64,000 bases of DNA from Verrucomicrobiota bacterium (GTDB lineage: Bacteria > Verrucomicrobiota > Verrucomicrobiia > Verrucomicrobiales > Verrucomicrobiaceae), in the NCBI GenBank assembly GCA_017301975.1, contig JAFLEI010000032.1, positions 1 to 64,000 of the forward strand. Reading direction: 5' to 3'. Below the pieces are notes generated by a model. The model did not search any database, had not been told where the DNA came from, and worked only from the letters and a program-made list of their open reading frames with translations. Below, one piece after another: positions 15,736 to 24,852 of this stretch; position 1 is the stretch's first letter; every line of letters begins with the position of its first letter. The position numbers were made by a program, and so were the translations under genes.

Positions 15736-16329
15736 TCACCCGCGCGTTCGCTCCAGCAGATTCACCATTAGAAAGGACAACATCAACGCCAGTTGCTCGC
15801 CCTCATCCGCCGGGCCTTCCTGAGTTAGTGCGAAGCGGCTTTCGAAGATTGAGGGATGCTTGGTCAGGCGCAGCGTGGAGGCACCCGCCTCACCGCGTGT
15901 GGCGATGTAGCTGGGGTGCAGGATGAGACCGGTAAACATTCCCACAAAGGGGATTTCACCCAGCAATCCATCCAGCATTTTCGCCCATGGATTCGTCTCC
16001 TGAATGACAAATGTTGGCGTCAGCGCTCCCGGAGCAAACACATCGTAGTGCGCTTTCCACATCGACTTCATGCCGCGCCTGCCAAGAGCTCCGAGCACCT
16101 GACCCGAGGGAGATTTAAAAGTGTAGCGCGCCGACCAGTCGATGACGCGGTCTGCCTCGATCGTGGCCAGCAGCGACCTCTCCGTATCATCCGCAAACAC
16201 CTCCACTTTTTCACGGAGGCGAAGGACATGCTGCCTCACAAAGCAAATCGCACCGCCATAGGCATCCGTCACGTAGATCTCCTGCGAGAAAGACATGATG
16301 GGAAAGCGGAAATTCAGCGGGCAGTACAT
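15736..16329 (-). CDS. LURP-one-related protein, paralog 1
   Basis: This is a 197-residue protein of the LURP-one-related/tubby-like beta-barrel superfamily. It has QEIYVTDAYGGAICFVRQ and RLREKVEVFADDTERSLLATIEADRVIDW, then YTFKSPSGQVLGALGRRGMKSMWKAHYDVF. Bacterial members are uncharacterised; the fold relates to phospholipid scramblases. A central hydrophobic stretch (IPFVGMFTGLILHPSYI) may be a barrel helix or a membrane contact. Upstream in-frame residues to 16362 are probably not translated; 16329 aligns exactly with the start of paralog 2. Both copies are 197 residues and lie in tandem, 158 bases apart. Confidence 0.8.
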   Translation of the reverse strand: MYCPLNFRFPIMSFSQEIYVTDAYGGAICFVRQHVLRLREKVEVFADDTERSLLATIEADRVIDWSARYTFKSPSGQVLGALGRRGMKSMWKAHYDVFAPGALTPTFVIQETNPWAKMLDGLLGEIPFVGMFTGLILHPSYIATRGEAGASTLRLTKHPSIFESRFALTQEGPADEGEQLALMLSFLMVNLLERTRG

Positions 16330-16487
16330 GAGGCGGCCATGCTGGACGGACCCTGCGCGCATGCAATGACAGAACGGCTGCGGGTTTGCAATCGATGCCC
16401 ATGTTCCATGAGCCTTGATTCACTGCTCATGCGAACTTTGCAGCCTCATCTTCGCACAGCCCCACCATCGCCAGAACGCCCTGCCTC

Positions 16488-17081
16488 TCACCCCCTGGCC
16501 CGTTCCAGCAGGTTCATCATCAGGAAGGACAGCAGCAGGGCCAGTTGCTCCCCATCATCTGCCGGGCCTTCCTGCACCAATCCAAAGCGGCCTTCGAAAA
16601 GAGCCGGCTGCTTGGTCAGGCGCAGCGTGGGCGCGCCGGCCTCACCGCGTGTGGCGATGTAGCTCGGGTGCAGCATGTAACCAGAAAACATGCCGACAAG
16701 CGGAATGCCGCTCACAAAGCCATCCAGCATCTTCGTCCAGGGATTCGCCTCCTGAATCGCAAACGTCGGCGACTGCGCACCTGGCGCGAACACATCGTAA
16801 TGCGCCTTCCACATGGACTTCAGTCCACGCCGGCCCACTGCGCCCAGCACCTGACCCGAGGGAGATTTGAAGGTGTAACGCGCCGACCAGTCGATGATGC
16901 GGTCCGCCTCAATCGTGGCCAGCAATGTTCTCATCGTGTCATCGGTGAACACCTCCACCTTTTCGCGGAATCGAAACAGCTTCTGCTTCACATAGCAGAT
17001 CGTGCTGCCGCTGGCATCCGTCACATAGATCTGCGGGGCAAGGGCGAGGAGCTTGAAGCGGAAAGTGAGCGGGTAGTTCAT
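16488..17081 (-). CDS. LURP-one-related protein, paralog 2
   Basis: This is a 197-residue tandem paralog of the neighbouring LURP-one-related protein. The central segment (ATIEADRIIDWSARYTFKSP onward) is nearly identical to paralog 1; the N-termini (MNYPLTFRFKLLALAPQIYVTD) differ more. The open frame extends upstream to 17252, but those 57 Arg-rich residues are antisense to the UPF0261 gene and the ATG at 17081 matches paralog 1. Strong DNA similarity, including silent positions, points to a fairly recent duplication. Confidence 0.8.
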   Translation of the reverse strand: MNYPLTFRFKLLALAPQIYVTDASGSTICYVKQKLFRFREKVEVFTDDTMRTLLATIEADRIIDWSARYTFKSPSGQVLGAVGRRGLKSMWKAHYDVFAPGAQSPTFAIQEANPWTKMLDGFVSGIPLVGMFSGYMLHPSYIATRGEAGAPTLRLTKQPALFEGRFGLVQEGPADDGEQLALLLSFLMMNLLERARG

Positions 17082-17103
17082 GAGGGCGCCAAGGTGGCGT
17101 CTT

Positions 17104-18312
17104 TCATATGGCTGGCAAGCTCTGAAGCAGCGCCTGCGCACACGCCGCCGCAAACTCCGGCGCGTTGATTTCACAATCCATCTCCAACAGAGGGATGCCA
17201 GGGCGCAGGTGCGTGCGAATGGCGTCAAACAGCGCCGCATCGGCCTCGGCATCGTGGAACGGCTTGCCAGGGGCGCTGATGATGCTGATGGCCTGCAGTG
17301 GCAGCAGGACCGTCACGGGAGCGGTGTAAGCATTCACCTTCTCTGCGAGAATGCGGCCCAGTTCCGCGCATTCGGCGGCATTGGTGCGCATGAGCGTCAC
17401 CTGCGGATTGTGAATGTAGAAGTGACGGCCTTCGAACTTCGATGGCACACTCGCACGCTCGCCGAAGTTCACCATGTCGAGGCAGCCCGGAGTCACGATG
17501 GCTGGAACGCCTGCTTTGCCCGAGGCATCGAGTCGTGAAGGCCCCGCACCGAGGATGCCGCCCACGAGTTCATCCGCCCATTCCGTGGTGGTGATGTCCA
17601 GCACGCCGGCAAACATGCCGCTTTCGATGAGTGACTCCATGATTTTGCCGCCTGTGCCGGTAGCGTGGAAGACAAGCACTTCATACCCGGCCTCCTCCAG
17701 CACCTGCTTCGCGCGGTTCACGCACTCGGTGGTGTTGCCAAACATCGAGGCGGCGATGAGCGGTTTGTCCACACCCTCGGGCACCGTCGTTTCCACCATG
17801 CCGCAGATCGCCCCGGCGGCACGGGCCAGCAGCACGCGGGAAATGCGATTGATGCCGCTGACATCGACGATGCTTGGAAACATCACGATGTCCTTCGTAC
17901 CCACATAGGGGGCCACATTGCCAGCCGCCAGCGTGGACACCATCAACTTCGGAAAACCCACAGGCAGCGCCCGCATGGCCGCCGTGCCGATAGCTGTACC
18001 TCCACCGCCGCCGAGGGAGATGACGCCCTGCACCTTCCCGCTGGCGACCAAGGCCGACAAAAACGCCGCCGCTGCGCCTGCCATCGCTGTGACGGCTTCA
18101 CCACGATCCTGCCGCGCCATGATTCCCGCGAGATCCACCTGCCCTGCCGCAGCGACCTGCTCCCGCGTCACATCCGGCTGCACCTGCGGCACGTCGCCGC
18201 TGCCGGTATCGATGAGGAGCGTCTGATGCCCGCGTGCGCGGATGATTTCCGCCACGTAGGCGTGTTCGTGACCTTTGGTGTCGAGCGTACCGAGAAGTGC
18301 GATGGTTGCCAT
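17104..18312 (-). CDS. UPF0261 / Tm-1-like ATP-binding protein
   Basis: This is a 402-residue full-length UPF0261 protein. It opens with ATIALLGTLDTKGHEHAYV, has the Gly-rich nucleotide loop GVISLGGGGGTAIGTAAMRA near one third of its length, and later VFHATGTGGKIMESLIESGMF. It ends with the IPLLEMDCEINAPEFA segment. The plant homologue Tm-1 binds ATP and inhibits tobamovirus replication; the bacterial role is unknown. It lies 22 bases upstream of LURP-one paralog 2 on the same strand, so co-transcription is possible. Confidence 0.9.
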   Translation of the reverse strand: MATIALLGTLDTKGHEHAYVAEIIRARGHQTLLIDTGSGDVPQVQPDVTREQVAAAGQVDLAGIMARQDRGEAVTAMAGAAAAFLSALVASGKVQGVISLGGGGGTAIGTAAMRALPVGFPKLMVSTLAAGNVAPYVGTKDIVMFPSIVDVSGINRISRVLLARAAGAICGMVETTVPEGVDKPLIAASMFGNTTECVNRAKQVLEEAGYEVLVFHATGTGGKIMESLIESGMFAGVLDITTTEWADELVGGILGAGPSRLDASGKAGVPAIVTPGCLDMVNFGERASVPSKFEGRHFYIHNPQVTLMRTNAAECAELGRILAEKVNAYTAPVTVLLPLQAISIISAPGKPFHDAEADAALFDAIRTHLRPGIPLLEMDCEINAPEFAAACAQALLQSLPAI

Positions 18313-18450
18313 GATGGCAGGATAAAAGCGGGGAGCCGAAGAACAGCAACCGTTTCACACCAGCTCCTATCCGGGCTGCACCAAGGCAATTTCCTTCCCC
18401 TCCGCCATTGAACCCGGCCATTTCCTCGCCAAGTCAGGGGGTTCCCACCC

Positions 18451-20838
18451 ATGTCCCAAGCCGTTTTCCGCACCATCCCCCTCCGCGATCTCCCTGCTGA
18501 CCAGCTCCTCGACCTCTCGAAGCGCATGAAGCTCTCGCTCTCACGCGCCGACATGCTGGCCGTGCAGAAGATTTACCAGGACGAGGGCCGCGAGCCCACG
18601 GACGTCGAAATGGAAGTCATCGCCCAGACCTGGAGCGAGCACTGCAAGCACCGCATCTTTGGCGCGAAGATCCAGCACACCCTCGACGGCAAGGAGGAAG
18701 TCGTGGATGGACTGTTCAAGACCTACATCCGCGCTGTGACGGAGGAAATCTGCAAGAACAAGCCCGACTTCGTGCTCGGTGCCTTTGAAGACAACGCGGG
18801 CTTCGTGCGCCTGGATGCCGACAAGGCCGTCTGCCTCAAGGTGGAAACGCACAACCACCCCAGTGCCATCGAACCCTACGCCGGTGCCAATACCGGCCTC
18901 GGCGGCGTGATCCGCGACATCCTCGGAGCCGGCAAAGGCGCGAAGCCCGTCGCCTCCATCGACGTCTTCTGCTTTGGCCCGCCCAACATTGAGCAGGAAG
19001 ACATCAAGGCCAAGGACGTCATCCACCCCCTCGGCGTCATGCGTGGCGTGGTGCGCGGCGTTCGCGACTACGGCAACCGCATGGGCATCCCCACCGTCAA
19101 TGGCGCGATCCAGTTTGACGACACCTTCATTTACAATCCCCTCGTCTTCTGCGGCACCGCCGGCATCATCCCGATCAAGGACATTGCCAAGGAAGTGAAA
19201 CCTGGCCATTTGCTCGTTGCTGCGGGTGGCCGCACCGGCAAGGACGGCCTCAAAGGCGCGACTTTCTCCTCCGCATCGCTCACCACCGACTCGCACGAAG
19301 AAGACCAGACCGCCGTGCAGATCGGCAATCCCATCGAGGAAAAGAAGGCTGCCGACTTCGTGCTCGCTGCGCGTGAGAAGGGCCTCATCCAGTTCGTCAC
19401 CGACTGTGGTGCGGGTGGCTTCAGCTCTGCCGCAGGCGAAATGCTGCGTGAGACCGGCGGCGAAGTGTGGCTGGAAAATGCCCCGCTCAAGGCCCCCGAC
19501 CTCGAAAGCTGGCAGGTCTTCATCAGCGAATCCCAGGAGCGCATGGTCATCGCCATCGAGGAAAAAGACCTCGCTGCGATGCACGAGCTCGCCGCCATTT
19601 ACCAGACGGAACTCTGCGTGCTGGCCAAGGCCGACGGCTCCCAGCGTCTCAAAGTTTTCCACCACGGCACCATCGTGTGCGATCTCCACGTCGCCGCGCT
19701 GCATGAGGCCCCACGCCGTGCGATGAAGGCCAAATGGCGCACCCCGCCATCCGTCAAGCCAGTCGTCCCCGTGCGTCCGGAGTCCTGGACCGCCACGCTC
19801 AAGACTCTGCTAGCCGATTTCTCCATCGTCTCCCGCGAACCCATCATCCGCGAATACGACCACGAAGTGCAGGGCAACACCGTCCTCAAGCCCCTCGCCG
19901 GAGCTTCGGGCGACGCCCCGCAGGACGGCAGCGTCATCCGCGTGGATGGCAGCCAGCAGCTCGTCGCCCTTGCCTGCGCTTTGCTCCCAGAGTGGGGCAA
20001 GACCGACCCGCATCTCATGGGCCGCGCCGTCGTCGATGAGTGCGTGCGCCAGCTCGTCGCCATGGGTGCCAACCCTGACCGTATCGCCATCCTCGACAAT
20101 TTCTGCATGGGCAACCCCGACAACGAGCGCGAGCTCGGTGCCCTCGTGGAATGCACCAAAGGCATGGCCAAGACCGCCATCGCCTACGCTGCGCCCTTCG
20201 TTTCCGGCAAGGACAGCTTCTACAACTACTTCGTCACGGATGAAGGCCCCGTCTCCATCCCCGTCACCCTGCTGCTGAGCGGCTTCGGCGTCGTGGAAGA
20301 TGCGAAGCACGTTGTGGGTGCCTCCCTGCGCCGCATCGGCAGCAAGATCGCCATCCTTGGCAAGGCCAGCGCCGGACTGCGCGGCAGCATCGTCGCCAAG
20401 TACACCAAAGGCATCGGCATGGACGCCGGCCCTGATTTCTGCGAAGTGGAAAGCCTCGCCGCGTATCGCCGCTACTTTGAGCTCGTGAAGCAGGGCGCCG
20501 TGCTGAGCGCCCATGACATCGGCGAGGGCGGCCTCGCAGTCGCACTCGCTGAGATGGGTTTCAGTGGCAAGGCAGGCCTGCGCGTCGCCACGGACAAGAT
20601 GCCCGCTCACGCTGGCCTCACCACCGCCGAGCTTCTTTTTGGCGAGACTCCCGGCCGCCTCCTCGTTGAGATCGCCCCTGAACACGTCGCCGCCGCCGAA
20701 GCCGCCGGCCTCGTCATCATTGGTGATTCCACGCGTGATCCTTACCTCTACATCTCCCACAATGGCACGACCTTGATCGATTCCCCGATTGATCAGCTCA
20801 AGCCGCTGTGGAGGGACGGGCTGGTGAAGTATTATTGA
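18451..20838 (+). CDS. purL: phosphoribosylformylglycinamidine synthase subunit PurL
   Basis: PurL performs the ATP-dependent amidation of FGAR to FGAM in purine synthesis, with ammonia from PurQ and structural help from PurS. The 795-residue protein is the small PurL type. It has the WSEHCKH motif at residues 61-67, the nucleotide-binding KVETHNHPSAIEPYAGANTG, the CGAGGFSSAAGEM signature and the second repeated half (GASGDAPQDG, HDIGEGGLAVALAEMG). purQ and purS are not nearby. The gene stands alone, with the UPF0261 gene diverging upstream. Confidence 0.96.
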   Translation: MSQAVFRTIPLRDLPADQLLDLSKRMKLSLSRADMLAVQKIYQDEGREPTDVEMEVIAQTWSEHCKHRIFGAKIQHTLDGKEEVVDGLFKTYIRAVTEEICKNKPDFVLGAFEDNAGFVRLDADKAVCLKVETHNHPSAIEPYAGANTGLGGVIRDILGAGKGAKPVASIDVFCFGPPNIEQEDIKAKDVIHPLGVMRGVVRGVRDYGNRMGIPTVNGAIQFDDTFIYNPLVFCGTAGIIPIKDIAKEVKPGHLLVAAGGRTGKDGLKGATFSSASLTTDSHEEDQTAVQIGNPIEEKKAADFVLAAREKGLIQFVTDCGAGGFSSAAGEMLRETGGEVWLENAPLKAPDLESWQVFISESQERMVIAIEEKDLAAMHELAAIYQTELCVLAKADGSQRLKVFHHGTIVCDLHVAALHEAPRRAMKAKWRTPPSVKPVVPVRPESWTATLKTLLADFSIVSREPIIREYDHEVQGNTVLKPLAGASGDAPQDGSVIRVDGSQQLVALACALLPEWGKTDPHLMGRAVVDECVRQLVAMGANPDRIAILDNFCMGNPDNERELGALVECTKGMAKTAIAYAAPFVSGKDSFYNYFVTDEGPVSIPVTLLLSGFGVVEDAKHVVGASLRRIGSKIAILGKASAGLRGSIVAKYTKGIGMDAGPDFCEVESLAAYRRYFELVKQGAVLSAHDIGEGGLAVALAEMGFSGKAGLRVATDKMPAHAGLTTAELLFGETPGRLLVEIAPEHVAAAEAAGLVIIGDSTRDPYLYISHNGTTLIDSPIDQLKPLWRDGLVKYY

Positions 20839-20855
20839 TCCATCCCAGACTGCTC

Positions 20856-21440
20856 ATGGCCTCATTCCTTCGGACTGGCATTCTCGTCCTGCTGGCCGCA
20901 GCCTCGCTGCAGGCTGCTGACGTGGCCATGAAGACGGTGAGTATCGACGAATTTTTTGCCGGGCAGTTGCAGCCTCTGCCTCTCAAGCTCGACGTCCCAA
21001 AGGACTATGTCCAGGCCGAGGGTCTGGAGGTGGAGGATAGCTATACCTACTGGATGCTGCCCAAGGCGATCAAGCCGACCGCAGACACCGGCGATCTTCC
21101 CCAGACAGGCTACTTCTGGGGCAAGATCTCGCTGGATGTCGGTTACCTCGCCGAGACAAAAAAATTCTCTCACGAAGACGGACTCAAAGCAGAACTGGCA
21201 GCAGCAGGACTTGAGCTGGTATCTCAAAAGAAGCGCGATGTCGGCGGCTTTGCGGTGATTTCCTACATCGTGAACCACAAGCGGGAGGACGGTTCCCGAC
21301 GCCTGATTTACTCGGCCTACATCGCCACCAACATCGAGACCAACTGCATTTACCTTTCATACAGCCCTCCCTCGGACTTTTCCAAGGAACAAGCCGCCAA
21401 AGTCTGGGCCACGATCATTGATTCGATCTCGAAGAAGTAG
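20856..21440 (+). CDS. secreted hypothetical protein
   Basis: This is a 194-residue protein with a signal peptide (MASFLRTGILVLLAAASLQA, residues 1-20) and a mature soluble domain of about 170 residues of mixed alpha/beta character without a motif I recognise. The ATG at 20856 is 18 bases after the purL stop and puts the signal peptide at the N-terminus. An earlier in-frame start at 20808 overlaps purL and is rejected. Confidence 0.7.
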   Translation: MASFLRTGILVLLAAASLQAADVAMKTVSIDEFFAGQLQPLPLKLDVPKDYVQAEGLEVEDSYTYWMLPKAIKPTADTGDLPQTGYFWGKISLDVGYLAETKKFSHEDGLKAELAAAGLELVSQKKRDVGGFAVISYIVNHKREDGSRRLIYSAYIATNIETNCIYLSYSPPSDFSKEQAAKVWATIIDSISKK

Positions 21441-21574
21441 GCTGCTTGGTGGGTGCGAAGCATGTCTTTTTTTGTTGGGCAAAATCTTGGAATTCACAGC
21501 CATCGAAAATCCAGCTTCGAACAGCGGTAAAAGTACTCATTGTCTTTTTCTGCCAGTGAGATTGCCTCAACCCC

Positions 21575-22741
21575 ATGTCATCGCCGCTTGTCCTCCTGAA
21601 AGCCTTCGCGCTTCTGCTGGCGCTGTTCTTGGGACCGTTGAGCATGTTCGGCCTCTGCTGCATGGTCACCTGGCAGGGTCTGCTCCTCAGTGCGGCCATT
21701 GGCGCACTCGGCATCGGGCCGCTGCTCTACTGGATCGGTGATGAGCGCGGCTCCGTGCTGCAAATGCGTCTGGCGCAAATCCTGCTCGCCGTAGCCGGTG
21801 CAGGCATCGCGCTGGTTCTCTGGCAGATTCCCGATGCACACACGCCTGAGACAGCGCGCATTCATTCGCGTTACTCCGACGGGGGCTGGCACTACGAGCG
21901 CTTTGCCACGGGGTCCGTGCTGCCGGAGATTGACCAGATCCATCTCGGCTACGCCGTCGCTTCGGCCCTGGATCCCCTCTTCACTCAGAAGCAGCGCCGG
22001 GAACTCTCCGCCATGACTGACGCCATCTACACCGAGGCCCGTACAGATCCAGACTTCACCGCCGCAGGCTCTGCGCTGCCCATGATCTATCGCGAGCTCT
22101 GCTTCGGGGAGTTTCGGGACGGCCACTATTTTCATTACATTCCGGCGAGCGTGGATCGCAGCAAGCCAGCGCCGACGCTGGTGTTTCTGCATGGCAGCGG
22201 CGGCAATTTCAAAGCCTATGTCTGGCTGCTTTCCAAGGTGGCCGATGAACTCGGCATCACCCTCATCGCCCCCACCTTCGGCCTGGGAAACTGGGAGAAA
22301 AAAGGCGGCTACGAGGTCATCACGCGAGCGATTGCGGATGCGGGAAAGCATGCGGCGATTGATCCCGACCAGATTCACCTCATGGGCCTGTCGAATGGCG
22401 GGATAGGACTGTGCCTGGCTGAATCAACCGATGGCCCAAAATTCCGCTCTTTGATCTTTCTTTCGGCGGTGTGGCACAGCCACATCCGGCCAGGCGAGTT
22501 CGCCGCGCGTTTGCAGCCTCGACGCGTCCTGATCCTCTCGGGCGGCAGCGATGACCGGGTGCCTTGGGAGTATGTCTCAGGTTATGCGGAAAAAATGAAG
22601 GCGTGCGGGCTGGACGTGACCTCACGCCGTTTTGAAGGTGAAGATCATTTCCTGTTTTTCCGCCAGCGCGGGGAGGTGTTGAAGTCCGTTGCCGGGTGGA
22701 TTGTCTCCGACCCGGTGAAAGGAATTCCAACACCTCACTGA
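21575..22741 (+). CDS. alpha/beta hydrolase with N-terminal membrane anchor
   Basis: This is a 388-residue protein. The first 90 residues hold about three transmembrane helices. The C-terminal part is an alpha/beta hydrolase of the esterase/PHB-depolymerase/prolyl-oligopeptidase kind: oxyanion-type HGSGGNFKAYV, nucleophile elbow GLSNGG, a likely catalytic Asp in SGGSDDRVPWEY and His in GEDHFLF. The substrate is unknown; an ester or peptide at the membrane surface is likely. It stands alone, with 134 bases upstream in which I see no firm promoter, and converges with the TPR gene. Confidence 0.8.
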   Translation: MSSPLVLLKAFALLLALFLGPLSMFGLCCMVTWQGLLLSAAIGALGIGPLLYWIGDERGSVLQMRLAQILLAVAGAGIALVLWQIPDAHTPETARIHSRYSDGGWHYERFATGSVLPEIDQIHLGYAVASALDPLFTQKQRRELSAMTDAIYTEARTDPDFTAAGSALPMIYRELCFGEFRDGHYFHYIPASVDRSKPAPTLVFLHGSGGNFKAYVWLLSKVADELGITLIAPTFGLGNWEKKGGYEVITRAIADAGKHAAIDPDQIHLMGLSNGGIGLCLAESTDGPKFRSLIFLSAVWHSHIRPGEFAARLQPRRVLILSGGSDDRVPWEYVSGYAEKMKACGLDVTSRRFEGEDHFLFFRQRGEVLKSVAGWIVSDPVKGIPTPH

Positions 22742-22751
22742 AGTCCCGCTG

Positions 22752-24734
22752 TTAGCGACGCCTGCGTTTCTCCGCCATGGCGACCTGAGCCGCCTGCATG
22801 AGCTGCTGAAGCTGCTGATCCTCCGGCTGGACGCGGGCGGCGGCCTCATAATGGTCCAGGGCCCGATGGGGCAGACCGGTCTGAAAATAGACCAGCCCTA
22901 GGGCCTTGTGGGTCTGCGGATCATTGGGCATGGCCCGCAAGATGTCGCGGAAAACGGACACGGCTTCATCATACCTGCCCACCCCGGCGAGGCTGAGGCC
23001 GAGGGTGAAAGCCACCGGCGGCTTGGTGGTGGCGTTTTTGTCAATGTTGATGAGCTGCATTGTGGTATCGAGCGCCTCCTTGGGGCGGTTGAGCCTGAGC
23101 AGCGAATTGGAGAGATTGAGCAGGCCGTTTTGAAAACGGGGCTCGACTTTGAGCGCCTCACGGAAGCAGTGCACCGCCTTTTCGTTTTTGCCGGCATCGG
23201 AGTAGGCCGCGCCGAGATTTCCCCAGGTGCGGTATTTGCCGGGGCTTTTGGCCACGGTGTCCTCCCAGAGGCTTTCACGGGTGCGCCAGACGTTGTTGCG
23301 GATGCAGGTTTTCCAGGAAAGGGCGCCCACACAGAGGAGGGTGAACACGGGGATGCCCACCCGCAGCATCCTGGCGCGGGCGCCGCTGCTGCTGCAGCGC
23401 AGCCAGTCCAGCAGGCAGGCCACCAGAATGAAAATGCCAATGGATGGCAGGTAGGAGCGATGCTCCGCCACGAGGTCTGGCAGCGGGGTCAGCGCGGATG
23501 ACACGGAAATGGTGATGAAGAACCAGCCCAGGCAGGCAAAGCTCAGAACAAAGCGCGGATCTCCGCGGAAGCGGCGGAACAGGCCCCAAGCTGTCAGCAC
23601 CATTCCGCTGAGCACCGCGAGCGCCAGCAGGACCGGCCCCTGAAAGAGCGAGCCGTAGATCGGCCATTCGGGATCGAGATTCATGCCCATGGGCCAGAAC
23701 ATCTGACGCAGGTAGTGGGTGATCACGGTGAGCTCGGTCACGAAGTAGTCCCAGTGATTCAGAGGCGCATCCCGCGAGTTCACGATGTTCATGGCGGCAT
23801 TGAAGTCAAAACCGCCATGCTGCGCTGCCGCCGTCATGAACACCAGCACGGGAATGACCGGCATGCACAGCAGCAGCGGGAGCGCCCTGAAGGCCGCAGT
23901 CCGCAGCCGCGAGCCGAGCACCAGCCAGTCCAGCAGCAAAGCCAGCAGCGGGACCATAAAGGCGTCTTCCTTGGTCTGCATGGCCAGCAGCACCAGCACC
24001 ACGGCTCCTGCGCGCAGCAGCCACCTCCCCCACCGTGACTGCACGGACGATGATGCGAAGTAGAGGCACAAACTCAGGAGTGCCAGCATCACGACCAGCG
24101 AGGTGAAACGCTGAATGATGTAGGTCACCGATTCCGTGGCGAGCGGATGGGCGGCAAACAGCAGAGCCGCTGACGCAGAAATAAACAGCACGGAGCTGGA
24201 CCGCAGGTTTGCTGCCAGTTTCGACCGCCGCAGCAGCATCGTCACCAGCGCATAGATCAAGATCGAATTTACGGCGTGAATCGCGACATTGACCAGACGG
24301 TACCAGTGGGGGGCGAATTCACCCCACTGGTAATTCATGCGAAAGGTGGCATAAGCGATCGGACGAAGGATGGCATTGACCGCATAATCGGGATCCGAAC
24401 CAATTCGTTCCGGCCGGGTTGCGAATTCCTTGAAGTCCTTCAGGTAGTCAAGATAGCTGCCTTCACGGAAGAACGGGTTGTCCTTCAGGTAAGTATGGTC
24501 GTCAAACGCCATGGGGAAGTCAGCGGTCCAGACGTAAAGGCTGGCACAAAGACCCGCCAGCATCGTCGTGAGCACCATGTGAACCCAAAACCTAGACAGC
24601 CTTGAAGGCTTAACGGGAATTTGCTCCTGGGGTGCTAGAACTTCCAGAGCTGTGGCGTTACTTGTACGCGGGCTCAGGACTGACTTCGTTTCGGCTTTAC
24701 CGTTGGTATGTTTGTTGCGTGTGCGTTTGGACAT
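22752..24734 (-). CDS. multi-pass membrane protein with C-terminal TPRs (TMTC/glycosyltransferase-like)
   Basis: This is a roughly 660-residue protein. After a charged cytoplasmic N-terminus there are about ten transmembrane helices. The first loop contains MAFDDHTYLKDNPFF, the acidic motif of GT-C-type O-mannosyltransferase-like (TMTC) proteins. The C-terminal 180 residues form about four tetratricopeptide repeats (YRTWGNLGAAYSDAGKNEKA, then LKVEPRFQNGLLNLSNSLLR). It is probably a lipid-linked-sugar-dependent transferase or a protein-interaction platform in the envelope. The frame is open to 24803; ATG 24734 (MSKRTRNKHTN) is the more likely start, but the earlier one cannot be excluded. Confidence 0.78.
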   Translation of the reverse strand: MSKRTRNKHTNGKAETKSVLSPRTSNATALEVLAPQEQIPVKPSRLSRFWVHMVLTTMLAGLCASLYVWTADFPMAFDDHTYLKDNPFFREGSYLDYLKDFKEFATRPERIGSDPDYAVNAILRPIAYATFRMNYQWGEFAPHWYRLVNVAIHAVNSILIYALVTMLLRRSKLAANLRSSSVLFISASAALLFAAHPLATESVTYIIQRFTSLVVMLALLSLCLYFASSSVQSRWGRWLLRAGAVVLVLLAMQTKEDAFMVPLLALLLDWLVLGSRLRTAAFRALPLLLCMPVIPVLVFMTAAAQHGGFDFNAAMNIVNSRDAPLNHWDYFVTELTVITHYLRQMFWPMGMNLDPEWPIYGSLFQGPVLLALAVLSGMVLTAWGLFRRFRGDPRFVLSFACLGWFFITISVSSALTPLPDLVAEHRSYLPSIGIFILVACLLDWLRCSSSGARARMLRVGIPVFTLLCVGALSWKTCIRNNVWRTRESLWEDTVAKSPGKYRTWGNLGAAYSDAGKNEKAVHCFREALKVEPRFQNGLLNLSNSLLRLNRPKEALDTTMQLINIDKNATTKPPVAFTLGLSLAGVGRYDEAVSVFRDILRAMPNDPQTHKALGLVYFQTGLPHRALDHYEAAARVQPEDQQLQQLMQAAQVAMAEKRRRR

Positions 24735-24845
24735 GGCTTCGGCAAGGTAAAATTTTGATTCGCAGTATTTTGCCTCGAAACTAGGCTGCCATTCAAAAGA
24801 CATGCCCTGTCACGCCCGACGCCACCCCGTCTAAAGATAAATCGT

Positions 24846-24851
24846 ATTATA
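24846..24851 (-). promoter_or_regulatory. possible -10 box for the TMTC-like gene
   Basis: A perfect TATAAT on the minus strand lies in the short A/T-rich gap between the response-regulator stop (24853) and the TMTC-like gene. No convincing -35 is visible, since that position falls within the response-regulator coding end. It suggests that the TMTC-like gene has its own promoter rather than being the last gene of the sugar operon. Confidence 0.35.
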
Positions 24852-24852
24852 A

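Noticed and set aside
18313..18450. Possible riboswitch or leader RNA before purL
   Set aside because: I could not find the conserved core of a purine or other known riboswitch in this 138-base gap; it seems an ordinary leader between divergent genes.
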